A stretch of 64,000 bases of DNA from Bacteroidota bacterium (GCA_018267135.1 JAFDZA010000005.1:122877-186876), one strand, 5' to 3'. Positions 1-9,851 are shown, counted from the stretch's first letter. Translations and numbers: made by a program. The notes: generated by a model not told the origin, from the sequence alone.

Positions 1-624
1 GGAATAGTTTTCTGCCTTGAAAACCGCGATGTGCCGGTAGCCTATTTTGTATGGGTGGCCGGTATTTTTGATTTCTTCGATGGCTTTGCCGCCCGGTGGC
101 TAAAGGTAACTTCGCCCATCGGCAAAGAACTTGATTCGCTGGCCGATGTTGTGAGTTTCGGTGTGCTGCCCTCGCTGGCCATGTATAAAATGATGGGGGC
201 TGCATCTGCCAATGCTTATTTGCCATTTCTGGCATTTTTAATAGCCGTTGGCTCAGCTTTGCGTTTGGCCATTTTCAATGTAGATGAAACCCAGCACGAT
301 TCTTTTAAAGGATTAAACACCCCGGCTAATTCTTTTTTTATTACATCATTAGTCTTCATTCCCAACCCGGCCGGATCTTTTATTCAACAAGCGTGGGTGC
401 TCGTATTAATTACTGTCGTTTTTTCTCTTCTGTTGGTATCGCGTATCGATATACTGGCTTTTAAATTCAAAGATTTTTCGTGGCAACACAATAAGCTGCG
501 GTTTACTTTTCTGGCTATGGCTGTATTATTATTGCTGCTCATGCAATTACCTGCTGTGCCGCTGATTATACTATTGTACATCGCTTTTTCGTTAGTCGGA
601 AAAGCATTAAACCTGAAAGGATAA
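1..624 (+). CDS. pssA: CDP-diacylglycerol--serine O-phosphatidyltransferase (5' end missing)
   Basis: Condenses CDP-diacylglycerol with L-serine to phosphatidylserine, the precursor of phosphatidylethanolamine, in the inner membrane. The CDP-alcohol phosphotransferase signature DGxxAR-x8-G-x3-D-x3-D is complete (DGFAAR, then IGKELDSLAD). At least four hydrophobic segments follow, ending in a Leu-rich helix. The frame is open from base 1, and the codons before the GTG at 31 (reading VFCLENRDVPVAYF) fit the family, so that GTG is internal and the true start lies upstream of the window. It ends 15 bp before porU. The motif supports the call; the N-terminal length is unknown. Confidence 0.9.
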   Translation, partial: GIVFCLENRDVPVAYFVWVAGIFDFFDGFAARWLKVTSPIGKELDSLADVVSFGVLPSLAMYKMMGAASANAYLPFLAFLIAVGSALRLAIFNVDETQHDSFKGLNTPANSFFITSLVFIPNPAGSFIQQAWVLVLITVVFSLLLVSRIDILAFKFKDFSWQHNKLRFTFLAMAVLLLLLMQLPAVPLIILLYIAFSLVGKALNLKG

Positions 625-639
625 AAACCAAAAAGCCGG

Positions 640-3600
640 GTGTTTAAATCGTTTGTCTTTTTATTTTTTTTAATTGTGCTGAACGGGGCCGCTCAAAATT
701 CGGTATTGAGCTCGGGTACGTGGTACAAATTTTCGGTCGCTACCGATGGCGTTTATCGGATTGATTATGCCACCTTGCAGAAAGCCGGAATTAATCCTGC
801 GCAAATCAATCCTAAGAATATTCGGTTGTATGCCGGGCAACCGGGGATGCTGCCTCAGCCTAACAGCACTCTGCGAATCAGTGATCCGGTGGAATTGGCC
901 ATTGCTGTCGTAGGCGAAGAAGATGGAAAATTTGACGGAGGCGATTATATTCTTTTTTATGGACAAGGGCCTGACCTCAGTTCGTACGACACCAAGACTC
1001 ATTTTTTCAGCTATACCAAAAATAGTTTCAGCGACAAAAGCTATTACTTTCTCACTGTTTCAGCGAGTGCCGGCCGAAGATTGCAAACAAGCGCCAGCCA
1101 GGCCGGCCTTTTTCCGGTTGTTACTCAGTTCGATGATTTTGCTTTTTATGAAAATGACCTGTACAACATTCTGCACTCGGGGCGGCAATGGTTTGGCGAA
1201 CAGTTCGATCAATCGTTGCAGCTTTCCATTCAGTTTTCGGTGCCGGGTATTGTTCCTAATTCTACCATCAAACTCACCAGCCATGTTATGGCGCAGTCCA
1301 CCATCAATAGTTCATTCAACGTAAGTATGAACGGTGCTTCGGTTTTAACTCAGCCGGTAGCAGCCTGGCCTAACACCGCGTATGGCGCTAAAGGGGTGAT
1401 TCAAATCGATACTATTCAGTTGAATGAACAGACGGTGCAGGCCGCACAAAAAAACACTCAACTTATTTCTTATCAGTTTAACAAAGCATCGTCCGGGTTA
1501 TCTATCGGGTATTTAAATTATGTGTTGTTTTCCATGCAGCGCACGCTCCAGCTTTATGGAGCACAAACTGGTTTTGTGTCGGCTGCCAGCACCGCCAACC
1601 CGGTTTCTTCTTTTCAAGTAGGGGCTGCCTCTTCATCTGTTTTAGTGTGGGATGTAACCAATCCGTTTTCGGTAAAAAATCAGCTCGTTGCGTTTAGCAA
1701 CTCCGTCATCTCCTTCTCCACCAACACCGATACATTAAAAAGATTTAGAGTGTTTAATCCCACTCAGATATCGCTGCCTGTTTTTGAAACTACATTGGTT
1801 AATCAAAATCTACATGCTATAACTCAGGCCGATGCTCTTATTATTACCAATGCGGCCTGGCGGGCCGAAGCCAACCGGCTGGCGATGTTTCGCCAAACAC
1901 AAAATCAGTTGAATGTAGTTGTGGCCACTACGGATGCCATCTATAATGAATATGGCGGAGGCAAACCCGACTTCAGCGCCTTGCGCGATTTCATCCGCGA
2001 TGTGTACAAAAAATCGGGCGGGCAATTAAAATACGTTACGCTTTTTGGGCGAGGTTCGTACGATTACAAAAACCGGGTGTATGGCAATACCAACTTTGTT
2101 CCCATTTACGAATCGTACAACTCGCTCGATCCGCTGGGTTCCTATTCTTCCGATGATTACTTCGGTTTCCTGGAAGACAGTGAAGGAGCCTGGCCCGAAA
2201 ACCCGGCCGTAAATTATTCGCTCGATGTGGGGATTGGTCGGCTTCCGGTAAAATCATTGGCCGAAGCTAAATTAGTAGTAGATAAAATTATTGATTATGA
2301 AACAAACCCGAAACGCTTGGGTGCGTGGAGCACACAAATGTTATTTATAGGCGACAGTGGCGATGCCAACCTTCACCAAAGTTCGGCCGATCAATTGGCT
2401 ACCTCCATTGACCAAAACCACAGTGAGTTTACGGCCAAACGATTTTTTGCAGACTCTTACCCGGCTGTTACCGAGCCGGTAGGGCAACGAAACCCGGGAG
2501 CTGTTAAGGCTCTTGATCTGGCCTTGCGCAAAGGGTATGCTGTTGTAAACTACACCGGGCATGGTTCAGAACAACTTTGGTCGAACGAACAAATTCTAAC
2601 ACCCGATCTGGTTCAGGGGTTGAATAACGCTCCCTACTACCCGCTGTTTGTTACGGCTACGTGCGATTTCGGGAGGAATGATGACCCCTCGGTGATTTCA
2701 TCCGGAGAGCTTTTGCTGTTACAAAAAGACGGAGGGGGAATCGGGTTAATTACTACATCCCGGCTGGTAAATGCCAGCACCAACTTCCCGCTGAATCAGG
2801 CATTCTACCAATCGTTGTTTACCAAAAACAATAACACCTTCAGACCAATCGGTTCAATCTTTAAAGACACCAAAAACAACAGCCTGGCCGGTATAAACAA
2901 CCGAAATTTTTCTTTGCTTGGCGATGCCTGCATGAAATTAATTTTGCCCGACAACCAGCTAACGGTTAGCCAAATAATAACCCTCTCGGGCGTAGATACG
3001 GTAAAGGCTCTTTCGCATGTTACCGTTATGGGGCAGGTGCAAAGTGGCGGCACGCAACTTACTCATTTTACCGGCACCGGCACGGCCGCCCTTTACGACA
3101 AGCCTCAGAGTTTAGCAACGCTGGGTAATCCCAACAATGTTATCAACCCGCCTTCTCCGGTCTATCATTATCAAGAACGTGACAATAAATTATTTAACGG
3201 AACCTTTTCGGTAAGCCAGGGTGCATTTCAATTCGACTTCATCGCTCCGCAAGAAATTGTAGCTGCTTATGGCAATGGTCAATTGAGCCTCTATGCCTAC
3301 TCTTCGGCTGGCCTTACCGCGGCTGGTGGAGTTACCAGTTTTATAACCGGAGGCACTGAGCCTGCTCCCACTCCGGATACCACCCCGCCCGTTATAAATC
3401 TTTTTCTGAGTGACAGCACATTTGTGAGTGGCGGCACGGTAAGCGCCAACACACAGTTATTTGCCCGGTTGTTTGATGCCAGCGGCATTAACACCGCTTC
3501 GCTCAACCCGCAAAAAAATATTATTGCCACGTTAGACAACAAATGGAGTTATATACTAAACGACTACTACCTGGCCGACAAGGATAATTTTCAAAAAGGC

Positions 3601-4041
3601 ACGGTAACGTATCCGTTGGATACCTTAAAATCGGGCCGGCACCATTTGGCACTTACCGCGTCCGATACCTATGGCAATACCTCCACGGTTTCAGTAGATT
3701 TTATTGTGGCGCAAGGATCGGGTATTACCATTACCAATTTCATTAATTACCCCAATCCATTTCAGCGTGGCCAGCCAACCTCTTTTCAGTTTAACCAAAC
3801 CCGGGCCGGAGAAGATCTGGAGGCCACGCTCATGATTTTTGATTTATATGGAAATTCGGTGGCCACCATCAGTTACTCTATTCCGGCCAGCACGTATGAA
3901 GTACAACTCGGCACATGGAGCGGAGAAAATACCGATGGCACAAAATATAGTGCCGGCTTATACGTTGCCCGTATCGCTGTTCGTTCATTGGCTGACGGAT
4001 CAGAAAATAAACAGTCAACCAAGCTAATTATGTTGAATTGA
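640..4041 (+). CDS. porU: Type IX secretion system sortase/C-terminal signal peptidase PorU
   Basis: Gingipain-like (C25) cysteine protease of 1133 aa. In the known family it removes the C-terminal signal of type IX cargo at the cell surface and attaches the cargo to lipopolysaccharide. A signal peptide (FVFLFFLIVLNGAAQ) is followed by a beta-rich pro-region and the C25 domain. The catalytic pair is visible as His641 in YTGHGSEQLW and Cys675 in TATCDFGR, a spacing like that of Porphyromonas PorU. The last ~100 residues form an FlgD-like Ig fold (YPNPFQ, then FDLYGN, then SAGLYVARI), consistent with PorU carrying its own secretion domain. The start is GTG 15 bp after pssA; no better ATG is near. 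porV follows 25 bp downstream, the usual order. Confidence 0.93.
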   Translation: MFKSFVFLFFLIVLNGAAQNSVLSSGTWYKFSVATDGVYRIDYATLQKAGINPAQINPKNIRLYAGQPGMLPQPNSTLRISDPVELAIAVVGEEDGKFDGGDYILFYGQGPDLSSYDTKTHFFSYTKNSFSDKSYYFLTVSASAGRRLQTSASQAGLFPVVTQFDDFAFYENDLYNILHSGRQWFGEQFDQSLQLSIQFSVPGIVPNSTIKLTSHVMAQSTINSSFNVSMNGASVLTQPVAAWPNTAYGAKGVIQIDTIQLNEQTVQAAQKNTQLISYQFNKASSGLSIGYLNYVLFSMQRTLQLYGAQTGFVSAASTANPVSSFQVGAASSSVLVWDVTNPFSVKNQLVAFSNSVISFSTNTDTLKRFRVFNPTQISLPVFETTLVNQNLHAITQADALIITNAAWRAEANRLAMFRQTQNQLNVVVATTDAIYNEYGGGKPDFSALRDFIRDVYKKSGGQLKYVTLFGRGSYDYKNRVYGNTNFVPIYESYNSLDPLGSYSSDDYFGFLEDSEGAWPENPAVNYSLDVGIGRLPVKSLAEAKLVVDKIIDYETNPKRLGAWSTQMLFIGDSGDANLHQSSADQLATSIDQNHSEFTAKRFFADSYPAVTEPVGQRNPGAVKALDLALRKGYAVVNYTGHGSEQLWSNEQILTPDLVQGLNNAPYYPLFVTATCDFGRNDDPSVISSGELLLLQKDGGGIGLITTSRLVNASTNFPLNQAFYQSLFTKNNNTFRPIGSIFKDTKNNSLAGINNRNFSLLGDACMKLILPDNQLTVSQIITLSGVDTVKALSHVTVMGQVQSGGTQLTHFTGTGTAALYDKPQSLATLGNPNNVINPPSPVYHYQERDNKLFNGTFSVSQGAFQFDFIAPQEIVAAYGNGQLSLYAYSSAGLTAAGGVTSFITGGTEPAPTPDTTPPVINLFLSDSTFVSGGTVSANTQLFARLFDASGINTASLNPQKNIIATLDNKWSYILNDYYLADKDNFQKGTVTYPLDTLKSGRHHLALTASDTYGNTSTVSVDFIVAQGSGITITNFINYPNPFQRGQPTSFQFNQTRAGEDLEATLMIFDLYGNSVATISYSIPASTYEVQLGTWSGENTDGTKYSAGLYVARIAVRSLADGSENKQSTKLIMLN

Positions 4042-4066
4042 TTACCTTTAACCCCTGTTTTTGCCT

Positions 4067-5248
4067 ATGCGGAAGTATCTAATAGTTTGGCCTTTAGTGG
4101 GATGGATGTCTTTATCGGTAAGCGGTCAAGGCACTACCGGAAGTGTGGTGGGACAGGATTCCTCCAACCACGTTATTACCACAGCCGTTCCATTTTTAGG
4201 AATTACCCCCGATTCGCGGGCTGCGGGAATGGGCGATGCAGGCGTGGCTACCTCAGCCGATGCCAACGCCAGTTATTGGAATCCGGGCAAATTAGTATTT
4301 ATTGAAAAAGGAGGGTATGGATTTTCCACCTCCTATACTCCGTGGCTCGCCAAGATCGTGAATGATATGAAGTTGCTCTATCTTACGGGCTTTTACCGGA
4401 TAGACCGCAACCAGGTTGTTTCGGGCTCACTCAAGTATTTTGATATGGGTGCCATTCAGCTAAACCATGGCCCCGATCCTTCTCAGCAAGACGGCCGCTA
4501 TAATCCGCGTGAGTTTGCTTTTGATGTAACCTATTCCCGGCTGCTGACCGACCACTTTGGCTTGGGCGGATCGTTGCGCTATGTGCGATCGAACCTAACC
4601 GGTGCTATCCCCACCAATCCCGATGCCCGTGCCGGCAACTCGGTAGCGGTTGATATCGGAGCTTTCTACACCAAGCAATTTGAGCGGCACAACTCTACCC
4701 TGTCGTTGGGCGGGTCGATCACCAACTTTGGTTCTAAAATGACTTACACCAGTGCCGCTAACAAAGATTTTATTCCTACCAATTTGCGATTGGGCGGTGC
4801 CTATAAAACCGAACTCGACCATCTAAACAGCCTGACCTTTGCCTTAGACTTTAACAAGTTGATGGTGCCCAGTAAGAATACCGCACAGAACACCAACCGC
4901 AGCACCCCTTTGTTTAGCGGAGTGTTAGGTTCGTTTACAGACGCTTCGTTGGCACGCGAGTTGGCCGAAATCAAAATCTCGACCGGGATGGAATACTGGT
5001 ATAACAATTTTTTTGCGGCACGTGTCGGGTATTTTTATGAAACCAAAGACCAAGGCAATCGCAAATACCTGACGGCCGGCCTGGGTGTACGTTATGAAAT
5101 GGCCAACCGCGATATGTTTGGTCTCGATATGGCCTACCTCATCCCCACGGTGCTCGGTAATTATGCGTTGGCTGAAACCATCCGCTTTTCGCTTTTCTAT
5201 GTTCTTCCGATAAAGGAAGCCAAACAAAACGACACGCCTAACGATTGA
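4067..5248 (+). CDS. porV: Type IX secretion outer-membrane shuttle protein PorV
   Basis: FadL-like outer-membrane beta-barrel of 393 aa. PorV carries type IX cargo from the translocon to PorU. The N-terminal region after the signal peptide contains the family hallmark PFLGITPDSRAAGMGDAGVA followed by NASYWNPGKL. The rest alternates short strands with aromatic ends, as in a barrel, and the C-terminus closes with RFSLFYVLPI. A TTG at 4061 is possible, but ATG 4067 starts directly on a normal signal peptide (MRKYLIVWPLVGW), so it is preferred. It lies directly behind porU, which strengthens both calls. Confidence 0.93.
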   Translation: MRKYLIVWPLVGWMSLSVSGQGTTGSVVGQDSSNHVITTAVPFLGITPDSRAAGMGDAGVATSADANASYWNPGKLVFIEKGGYGFSTSYTPWLAKIVNDMKLLYLTGFYRIDRNQVVSGSLKYFDMGAIQLNHGPDPSQQDGRYNPREFAFDVTYSRLLTDHFGLGGSLRYVRSNLTGAIPTNPDARAGNSVAVDIGAFYTKQFERHNSTLSLGGSITNFGSKMTYTSAANKDFIPTNLRLGGAYKTELDHLNSLTFALDFNKLMVPSKNTAQNTNRSTPLFSGVLGSFTDASLARELAEIKISTGMEYWYNNFFAARVGYFYETKDQGNRKYLTAGLGVRYEMANRDMFGLDMAYLIPTVLGNYALAETIRFSLFYVLPIKEAKQNDTPND

Positions 5249-5261
5249 TTCGTTTTTTGGA

Positions 5262-6509
5262 ATGATAAACCGTGCTGTAGCTCCGCCCTTTTCAGAGGAT
5301 TTTTCTTTTCGCCTGCCGGTTGTGGAGAAACTTCCGCTTCCAAATGGTGTTGATTTTATTTTCCTGCCCGTACAGCAAGACGTGGTAAAGCTGGAAGTCG
5401 TGTTTCGGGCAGGCAAATGGTTTGAACCTAAAAACGGAGTTTCACACTTTACATCTATTCTTCTGGACAAGGGCACTAAAACCAAGCCGGCTAAAGAAAT
5501 TGCCGAGTATTTTGATTACTACGGAGCCTCGGTAGAGATTGTGCCCGGCTACGATTTTGTGTCGGTTTCCTTGTATACTTTAAGCAAAAACCTGAGCTCT
5601 GTATTTCCCTTGTTTGGCGAGATTCTCAGCGTTCCGTCATTTCCGGAAAATGAATTGGCGCTGAGCCAGGAAATCGTTACGCAAGAATTGAAAATTAATA
5701 ACCGGAAAAATAGCTTTGTGGCATCCCGGCTTATTCGTAAAAATATTTTTGGAGACCATCATCCTTATGGCATCAGCTTGAGTGAAATTGATGTAGCCTC
5801 TCTTTCCGTTAACGACCTGCAAATTTTTTACCATACCTTTTTTTCTCCTTTTCAGGTTTATTTGATCGGCCGCGTTTCTACTGAAAATTTACATTACCTC
5901 ACCGATTATTTTTCTATGCCGCAGGCGGGGACATACTCTGAGAACCCGGCTGAGCCACACCCCTTAGATTTACATTTTCATCAGCCCGTTTCGGACAGCC
6001 TTCAAACCTCCATCCGGATGGGGAAAATAACTCTTAACCGATCTGCTGCCGAATACCCTCAGTTGCTTTTGCTAAACCATGTGCTGGGTGGGTATTTCGG
6101 TTCGCGCTTAATGAAAAACATCCGCGAAGAAAAAGGGCTAACATACGGAATACACTCGGGTGTTCATTCTTTTAAAAACAGTAGTCTGTTTTCAATCGGT
6201 GCCGATGTAAATGCCACCAACTTGTCCGTAGCTACCCGCGAAATACAGAAGGAGATAGATCGGTTAAAAGAAGAGCCTCTCTCTCGGGCTGAACTTACCG
6301 TGTGCAAAAATCATTTTCTCGGCAGCCTGCAACTGGAGGCCGCCAACCCGTTTTCCGTAATGGAAAAAATTAAAACCATCTACCTCAACCAACTAAACCC
6401 TTCTTTTTACGATACCCTTTTTCAGGCTGTTCAGCACGCTTCGGCAAACGATCTGCAACTCTGTGCCGAAAAACAGTTGCACTCGTTTCATTTGGTGTCG
6501 GTGGGGTAA
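5262..6509 (+). CDS. M16-family (pitrilysin-like) protein lacking the zinc motif
   Basis: Two-domain M16 fold of 415 aa. Domain 1 opens with FRAGKWFEPKNGVSHF and domain 2 contains IREEKGLTYGIHSG, the Arg/Tyr substrate-binding motif of M16 proteins. The HxxEH zinc motif expected after GVSHF is absent (HFTSILLDKGT), so this resembles the non-catalytic partner of two-subunit M16B peptidases. No signal peptide is visible, suggesting a cytoplasmic location. It follows porV by 13 bp and may be cotranscribed, but a role in type IX secretion is not shown. No catalytic partner lies in the window. The family is clear; the function is unknown. Confidence 0.82.
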   Translation: MINRAVAPPFSEDFSFRLPVVEKLPLPNGVDFIFLPVQQDVVKLEVVFRAGKWFEPKNGVSHFTSILLDKGTKTKPAKEIAEYFDYYGASVEIVPGYDFVSVSLYTLSKNLSSVFPLFGEILSVPSFPENELALSQEIVTQELKINNRKNSFVASRLIRKNIFGDHHPYGISLSEIDVASLSVNDLQIFYHTFFSPFQVYLIGRVSTENLHYLTDYFSMPQAGTYSENPAEPHPLDLHFHQPVSDSLQTSIRMGKITLNRSAAEYPQLLLLNHVLGGYFGSRLMKNIREEKGLTYGIHSGVHSFKNSSLFSIGADVNATNLSVATREIQKEIDRLKEEPLSRAELTVCKNHFLGSLQLEAANPFSVMEKIKTIYLNQLNPSFYDTLFQAVQHASANDLQLCAEKQLHSFHLVSVG

Positions 6510-6531
6510 TAGTAATTTCCGCTGTTCGTGC

Positions 6532-6539
6532 TAATTTTG
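6532..6539 (+). promoter_or_regulatory. Candidate -7 box for the nucleotide-sugar cluster
   Basis: TAATTTTG matches the Bacteroidota TAnnTTTG consensus and lies 16 bp before the ATG at 6556. No well-spaced upstream TTG is visible, so only half of the promoter is supported. Confidence 0.35.
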
Positions 6540-6555
6540 CTTTTCATTTTTTTCC

Positions 6556-7572
6556 ATGTCTAAAATTGTTTTTGTAACAGGCTCGGCCGGCTTCATCGGG
6601 TTTCATTTTTCAAAAAAATTACTTTCGCTGAATTATCAGGTAGTAGGTTTTGATAATGTAAACGATTACTACGATGTGTCTATTAAAGAAGCCCGTTTGG
6701 CGGAATTAAACCAATCTCCCCATTTCCGATTCATAAAAGGCGATTTAAAAGACTTGCCTCTTTTACAAAAAATATTTTCAGAAAAAAAAATTGATTACGT
6801 AGTAAATCTGGCGGCCCAGGCCGGTGTGCGCTATTCTATTACCCATCCGCAGGCTTACCTTGATAGTAACATACAGGGGTTTTTAAATATTTTGGAAGTA
6901 TGCCGCCACCATCAGGTAGCTCATTTGGTTTATGCCTCTTCCAGTTCCGTTTACGGAGCTAATAAATCTATGCCGTTTTCAGTTCGACAAAATGTAGATC
7001 ATCCGCTCTCGCTGTATGCCGCCTTTAAGAAAGCCAATGAACTGATGGCTCATTCCTATTCCGTTTTATATAAATTGCCCACTACCGGGCTGCGCTTTTT
7101 TAATGTTTACGGGCCTTTCGGAAGACCGGATATGGCCTTATTTCATTTTACCAAATCTATTTTAGAAGGCCTGCCAATTGATGTTTATAATTTTGGTAAG
7201 ATGAAACGCGATTTTACTTATGTGGATGATATTGTAGAGGGAATAGCGCGGGTCATGCCTGTTCTGGCTGCGCCTGATCCGGCCTGGAACGGAAACAGCC
7301 CTAACCCTGCCACCAGTTTTGCTCCCTACAAATTATACAACATCGGCAACCACAGCCCGGTAGAATTACTTTATTTTATTGAGCTCATTGAGAATAAACT
7401 TAACCGCAAGGCTATTCTTAATTTAATGCCCTTACAAGAAGGCGATGTACCCAACTCCTTTGCAGATGTGGCTGAGCTAACCGATGCGGTAAACTTTGCT
7501 CCTTCCACTCCTATTGAAAAAGGTGTTTCTAATTTTGTGGATTGGTACTTGGATTTTTATCATGTTAAATAG
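6556..7572 (+). CDS. NAD-dependent epimerase, UDP-glucuronate 4-epimerase-like
   Basis: Extended short-chain dehydrogenase of 338 aa. The NAD-binding motif GSAGFIG is at the N-terminus, the NLAAQAGVRYS motif follows near residue 90, and the catalytic YxxxK reads YAAFK, followed by KANELMAH. FDNVNDYYD and the RFFNVYGPFGRPDMA loop are typical of UDP-glucuronate 4-epimerases (CapI/LspL type), which interconvert UDP-GlcA and UDP-GalA. It is the first gene of the sugar-nucleotide run and sits 6 bp before the dehydrogenase that would supply a UDP-uronic acid. The exact substrate (GlcA or an N-acetylated uronic acid) cannot be decided from sequence. Confidence 0.87.
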   Translation: MSKIVFVTGSAGFIGFHFSKKLLSLNYQVVGFDNVNDYYDVSIKEARLAELNQSPHFRFIKGDLKDLPLLQKIFSEKKIDYVVNLAAQAGVRYSITHPQAYLDSNIQGFLNILEVCRHHQVAHLVYASSSSVYGANKSMPFSVRQNVDHPLSLYAAFKKANELMAHSYSVLYKLPTTGLRFFNVYGPFGRPDMALFHFTKSILEGLPIDVYNFGKMKRDFTYVDDIVEGIARVMPVLAAPDPAWNGNSPNPATSFAPYKLYNIGNHSPVELLYFIELIENKLNRKAILNLMPLQEGDVPNSFADVAELTDAVNFAPSTPIEKGVSNFVDWYLDFYHVK

Positions 7573-7578
7573 TTTGTT

Positions 7579-8829
7579 ATGGAAAAAATAGGAATCATCG
7601 GGCTGGGATATGTAGGATTGCCATTGGCCGTAGAGTTTGGAAAAGTAATGGAAACCATTGGGTTCGATATCAATCCATTGCGCATTGACGAACTAAAAAA
7701 GGGAATCGACCGCACCCGGGAAGTGGAAGAGAGTGAATTGAAAAGCGTAAAATATCTCACCTTTTCAGCAGAGGCGCATACCCTTAAATCGGCAACTTGT
7801 TTTATTGTTACCGTGCCTACTCCGGTAGATGAGTTTCATGTTCCCGATCTACGACCATTACAATCGGCCAGCCAAACAGTGGGGGCGGCTTTAAAAAAAG
7901 GAGACGTGGTCATCTACGAATCAACTGTCTATCCGGGCTGCACAGAAGAAGTTTGCGTTCCCATTCTGGAGAAAGTAAGCGGGCTAACTTTTAATATTGA
8001 TTTTTTTGCCGGGTATTCGCCCGAGCGCATCAACCCGGGCGATAAGCAACATCGTTTGCCCAACATAAAAAAGATCACCAGCGGCAGCACACCCGAAGTA
8101 GCCGAAAAGGTAGATCAGTTATACCGAAAAATTATTAAAGCCGGCACCCACAAAGCCTCGTCTTTAAAAGTAGCCGAAGCCGCCAAGGTAATTGAAAACT
8201 CGCAACGCGATTTAAATATTGCCTTTGTAAACGAACTGGCTCTGATCTTTCAGAAAATAGGTATCGACACTCACGAAGTATTGGAAGCAGCCGCCACTAA
8301 ATGGAATTTTTTACCCTTTAAACCGGGTCTGGTAGGCGGACATTGCATCGGAGTAGATCCCTATTACCTTACCTACAAAGCCGAAAGTCTGGGCTACCAC
8401 CCCGAAGTCATTTTATCGGGCAGACGCATTAACGACAACATGCCGGTGTACATTGCCAACGAAGTAATTAAGCTGATGGCTAAAAACCAATTGCCAATTC
8501 ATGGTGGGAAAATTTTAGTGTTAGGCCTGACCTTCAAAGAAAACTGTCCGGATATACGCAACAGCAAAGTAGTAAATGTGGTACGAGAACTTTTAGGTTT
8601 TGGCACCCACGTAGAAGTGTATGACCCCCATGCCGATGCCGAAGAAGTAATGCATGAGTATAATCTTACCCTGATTAAAACCCTCACAAAAAAATACCAC
8701 GGCATTGTGCTGGCAGTAAGTCACAAAGAGTTTTCTTCATTGAATTGGGAAAATTTAAAAGAACCCAACGCCATTATTTATGATGTGAAAGGATTTTTAG
8801 ATCGCACCCTTATAACCACCCGATTGTGA
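7579..8829 (+). CDS. UDP-sugar 6-dehydrogenase (WbpA/WbpO/TviB type)
   Basis: Oxidises C6 of a UDP-hexose, probably UDP-GlcNAc or UDP-GalNAc, to the uronic acid using two NAD+. The N-terminal Rossmann motif is GIIGLGYVGLPLA. The central helix carries KVAEAAKVIENSQRDLNIAF, and the catalytic cysteine lies in VGGHCIGVDPYY, which in this form is typical of the WbpO/TviB branch rather than UDP-glucose dehydrogenase. The C-terminal domain has LGLTFKENCPDIRNSK. At 416 aa it has normal length. Aminotransferase, acetyltransferase and oxidoreductase genes downstream suggest that the product is processed to a diacetamido-uronic acid. Its TGA overlaps the galE ATG by one base. Confidence 0.88.
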   Translation: MEKIGIIGLGYVGLPLAVEFGKVMETIGFDINPLRIDELKKGIDRTREVEESELKSVKYLTFSAEAHTLKSATCFIVTVPTPVDEFHVPDLRPLQSASQTVGAALKKGDVVIYESTVYPGCTEEVCVPILEKVSGLTFNIDFFAGYSPERINPGDKQHRLPNIKKITSGSTPEVAEKVDQLYRKIIKAGTHKASSLKVAEAAKVIENSQRDLNIAFVNELALIFQKIGIDTHEVLEAAATKWNFLPFKPGLVGGHCIGVDPYYLTYKAESLGYHPEVILSGRRINDNMPVYIANEVIKLMAKNQLPIHGGKILVLGLTFKENCPDIRNSKVVNVVRELLGFGTHVEVYDPHADAEEVMHEYNLTLIKTLTKKYHGIVLAVSHKEFSSLNWENLKEPNAIIYDVKGFLDRTLITTRL

Positions 8830-9851
8830 TGACAGCAAAAAAGAAAATACTTCTTACCGGAGCAGCCGGCTATATCGGAGCACACACAGCCGTAGAGCTG
8901 ATTGAACAAGGTTTTGAAACCGTCCTGATTGACAATTTTTCGAACAGCGATCGTTCACTCTTGCAAGGGATCGAGCAAATTGTAAAACAAAAAATCAACT
9001 TCCGCGAAGGCGACTGCCGCGATGCTGCCTTCTTAGATTCTGTTTTTTCCAAAACTAAATTCGATAGCGTTATTCATTTTGCCGCCTTTAAGTCGGTAAA
9101 AGAATCGGTTCTTCATCCGCTGAAGTATTATGAAAATAATATTGAATCGCTTACGGCTTTACTTCGTGCCATGCACCAACATCATGTTCATGAGATGATT
9201 TTTTCGTCTTCGTGCACGGTATATGGCCAGCCCGATTCTATTCCGGTAGATGAAAAGGCTCCTCTGAAAAAAGCGGAATCTCCCTATGGAGCGACCAAAC
9301 AGATGTGTGAGCAAATTCTGGAGGATACAGTAAAGGCACATCCATCTCTGAAAGTAGTGTCGCTGCGCTACTTTAACCCGATTGGCGCACACCCCTCGGC
9401 ACACATTGGTGAAATGCCCACCGATGTGCCCGATAACCTGGTGCCATACGTTACCCAAACGGCAGCCGGCTTGCGTTCTAAACTGATAGTGTTTGGAAAC
9501 GACTACCCCACCCCCGATGGAAGCTGCCTGCGCGATTTTATTCACGTGGTGGACTTGGCACAGGCCCACGTTAAAGCCGTAGAAAAAATAAACGACCTGC
9601 CTCTCCGCATGGAGTATCTCAACCTGGGCACAGGCGAAGGGGTTTCGGTTTTGCAGCTGATTAAAAAATTTATAGAGGTAACCGGTGTAAAATTAAATTA
9701 TGAAATAGGCCCGCGCAGGCCGGGCGATGTGGTAAAAACGTATGCGGATGCCCGTCAGGCGCTGGCCCTTTTAAACTGGAAAACAAAACGTAGTTTAGAT
9801 GAAGCCTTGCAAGATGCGTGGCGATGGCAACAAAAAATTTCAACCCGATGA
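8829..9851 (+). CDS. galE: UDP-glucose 4-epimerase
   Basis: Interconverts UDP-Glc and UDP-Gal, or the N-acetyl forms. Features are the NAD-binding GAAGYIGAH, FAAFKSVKESV, the SSSCTVYG strand and the catalytic tyrosine in PYGATK. RYFNPIGAHPSAHIGE and DGSCLRDFIHVVDLA are characteristic of GalE. The length is 340 aa. ATG 8829 shares its first base with the TGA of the previous gene; a GTG at 8826 is possible but less likely. The gene end overlaps the next start (ATGA at 9848), indicating translational coupling through this part of the cluster. Confidence 0.92.
   Translation: MTAKKKILLTGAAGYIGAHTAVELIEQGFETVLIDNFSNSDRSLLQGIEQIVKQKINFREGDCRDAAFLDSVFSKTKFDSVIHFAAFKSVKESVLHPLKYYENNIESLTALLRAMHQHHVHEMIFSSSCTVYGQPDSIPVDEKAPLKKAESPYGATKQMCEQILEDTVKAHPSLKVVSLRYFNPIGAHPSAHIGEMPTDVPDNLVPYVTQTAAGLRSKLIVFGNDYPTPDGSCLRDFIHVVDLAQAHVKAVEKINDLPLRMEYLNLGTGEGVSVLQLIKKFIEVTGVKLNYEIGPRRPGDVVKTYADARQALALLNWKTKRSLDEALQDAWRWQQKISTR

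Noticed and set aside
4925..5485. 186-aa open frame on the minus strand across the porV end
   Set aside because: It runs antisense through porV and the M16 gene start, both of which are clear; the translation has no protein-like pattern.
9818..9847. GTG 9818 as start of the aminotransferase
   Set aside because: It would add ten residues inside galE. ATG 9848 forms the ATGA overlap typical of this cluster and precedes the conserved MVDLKGQY.
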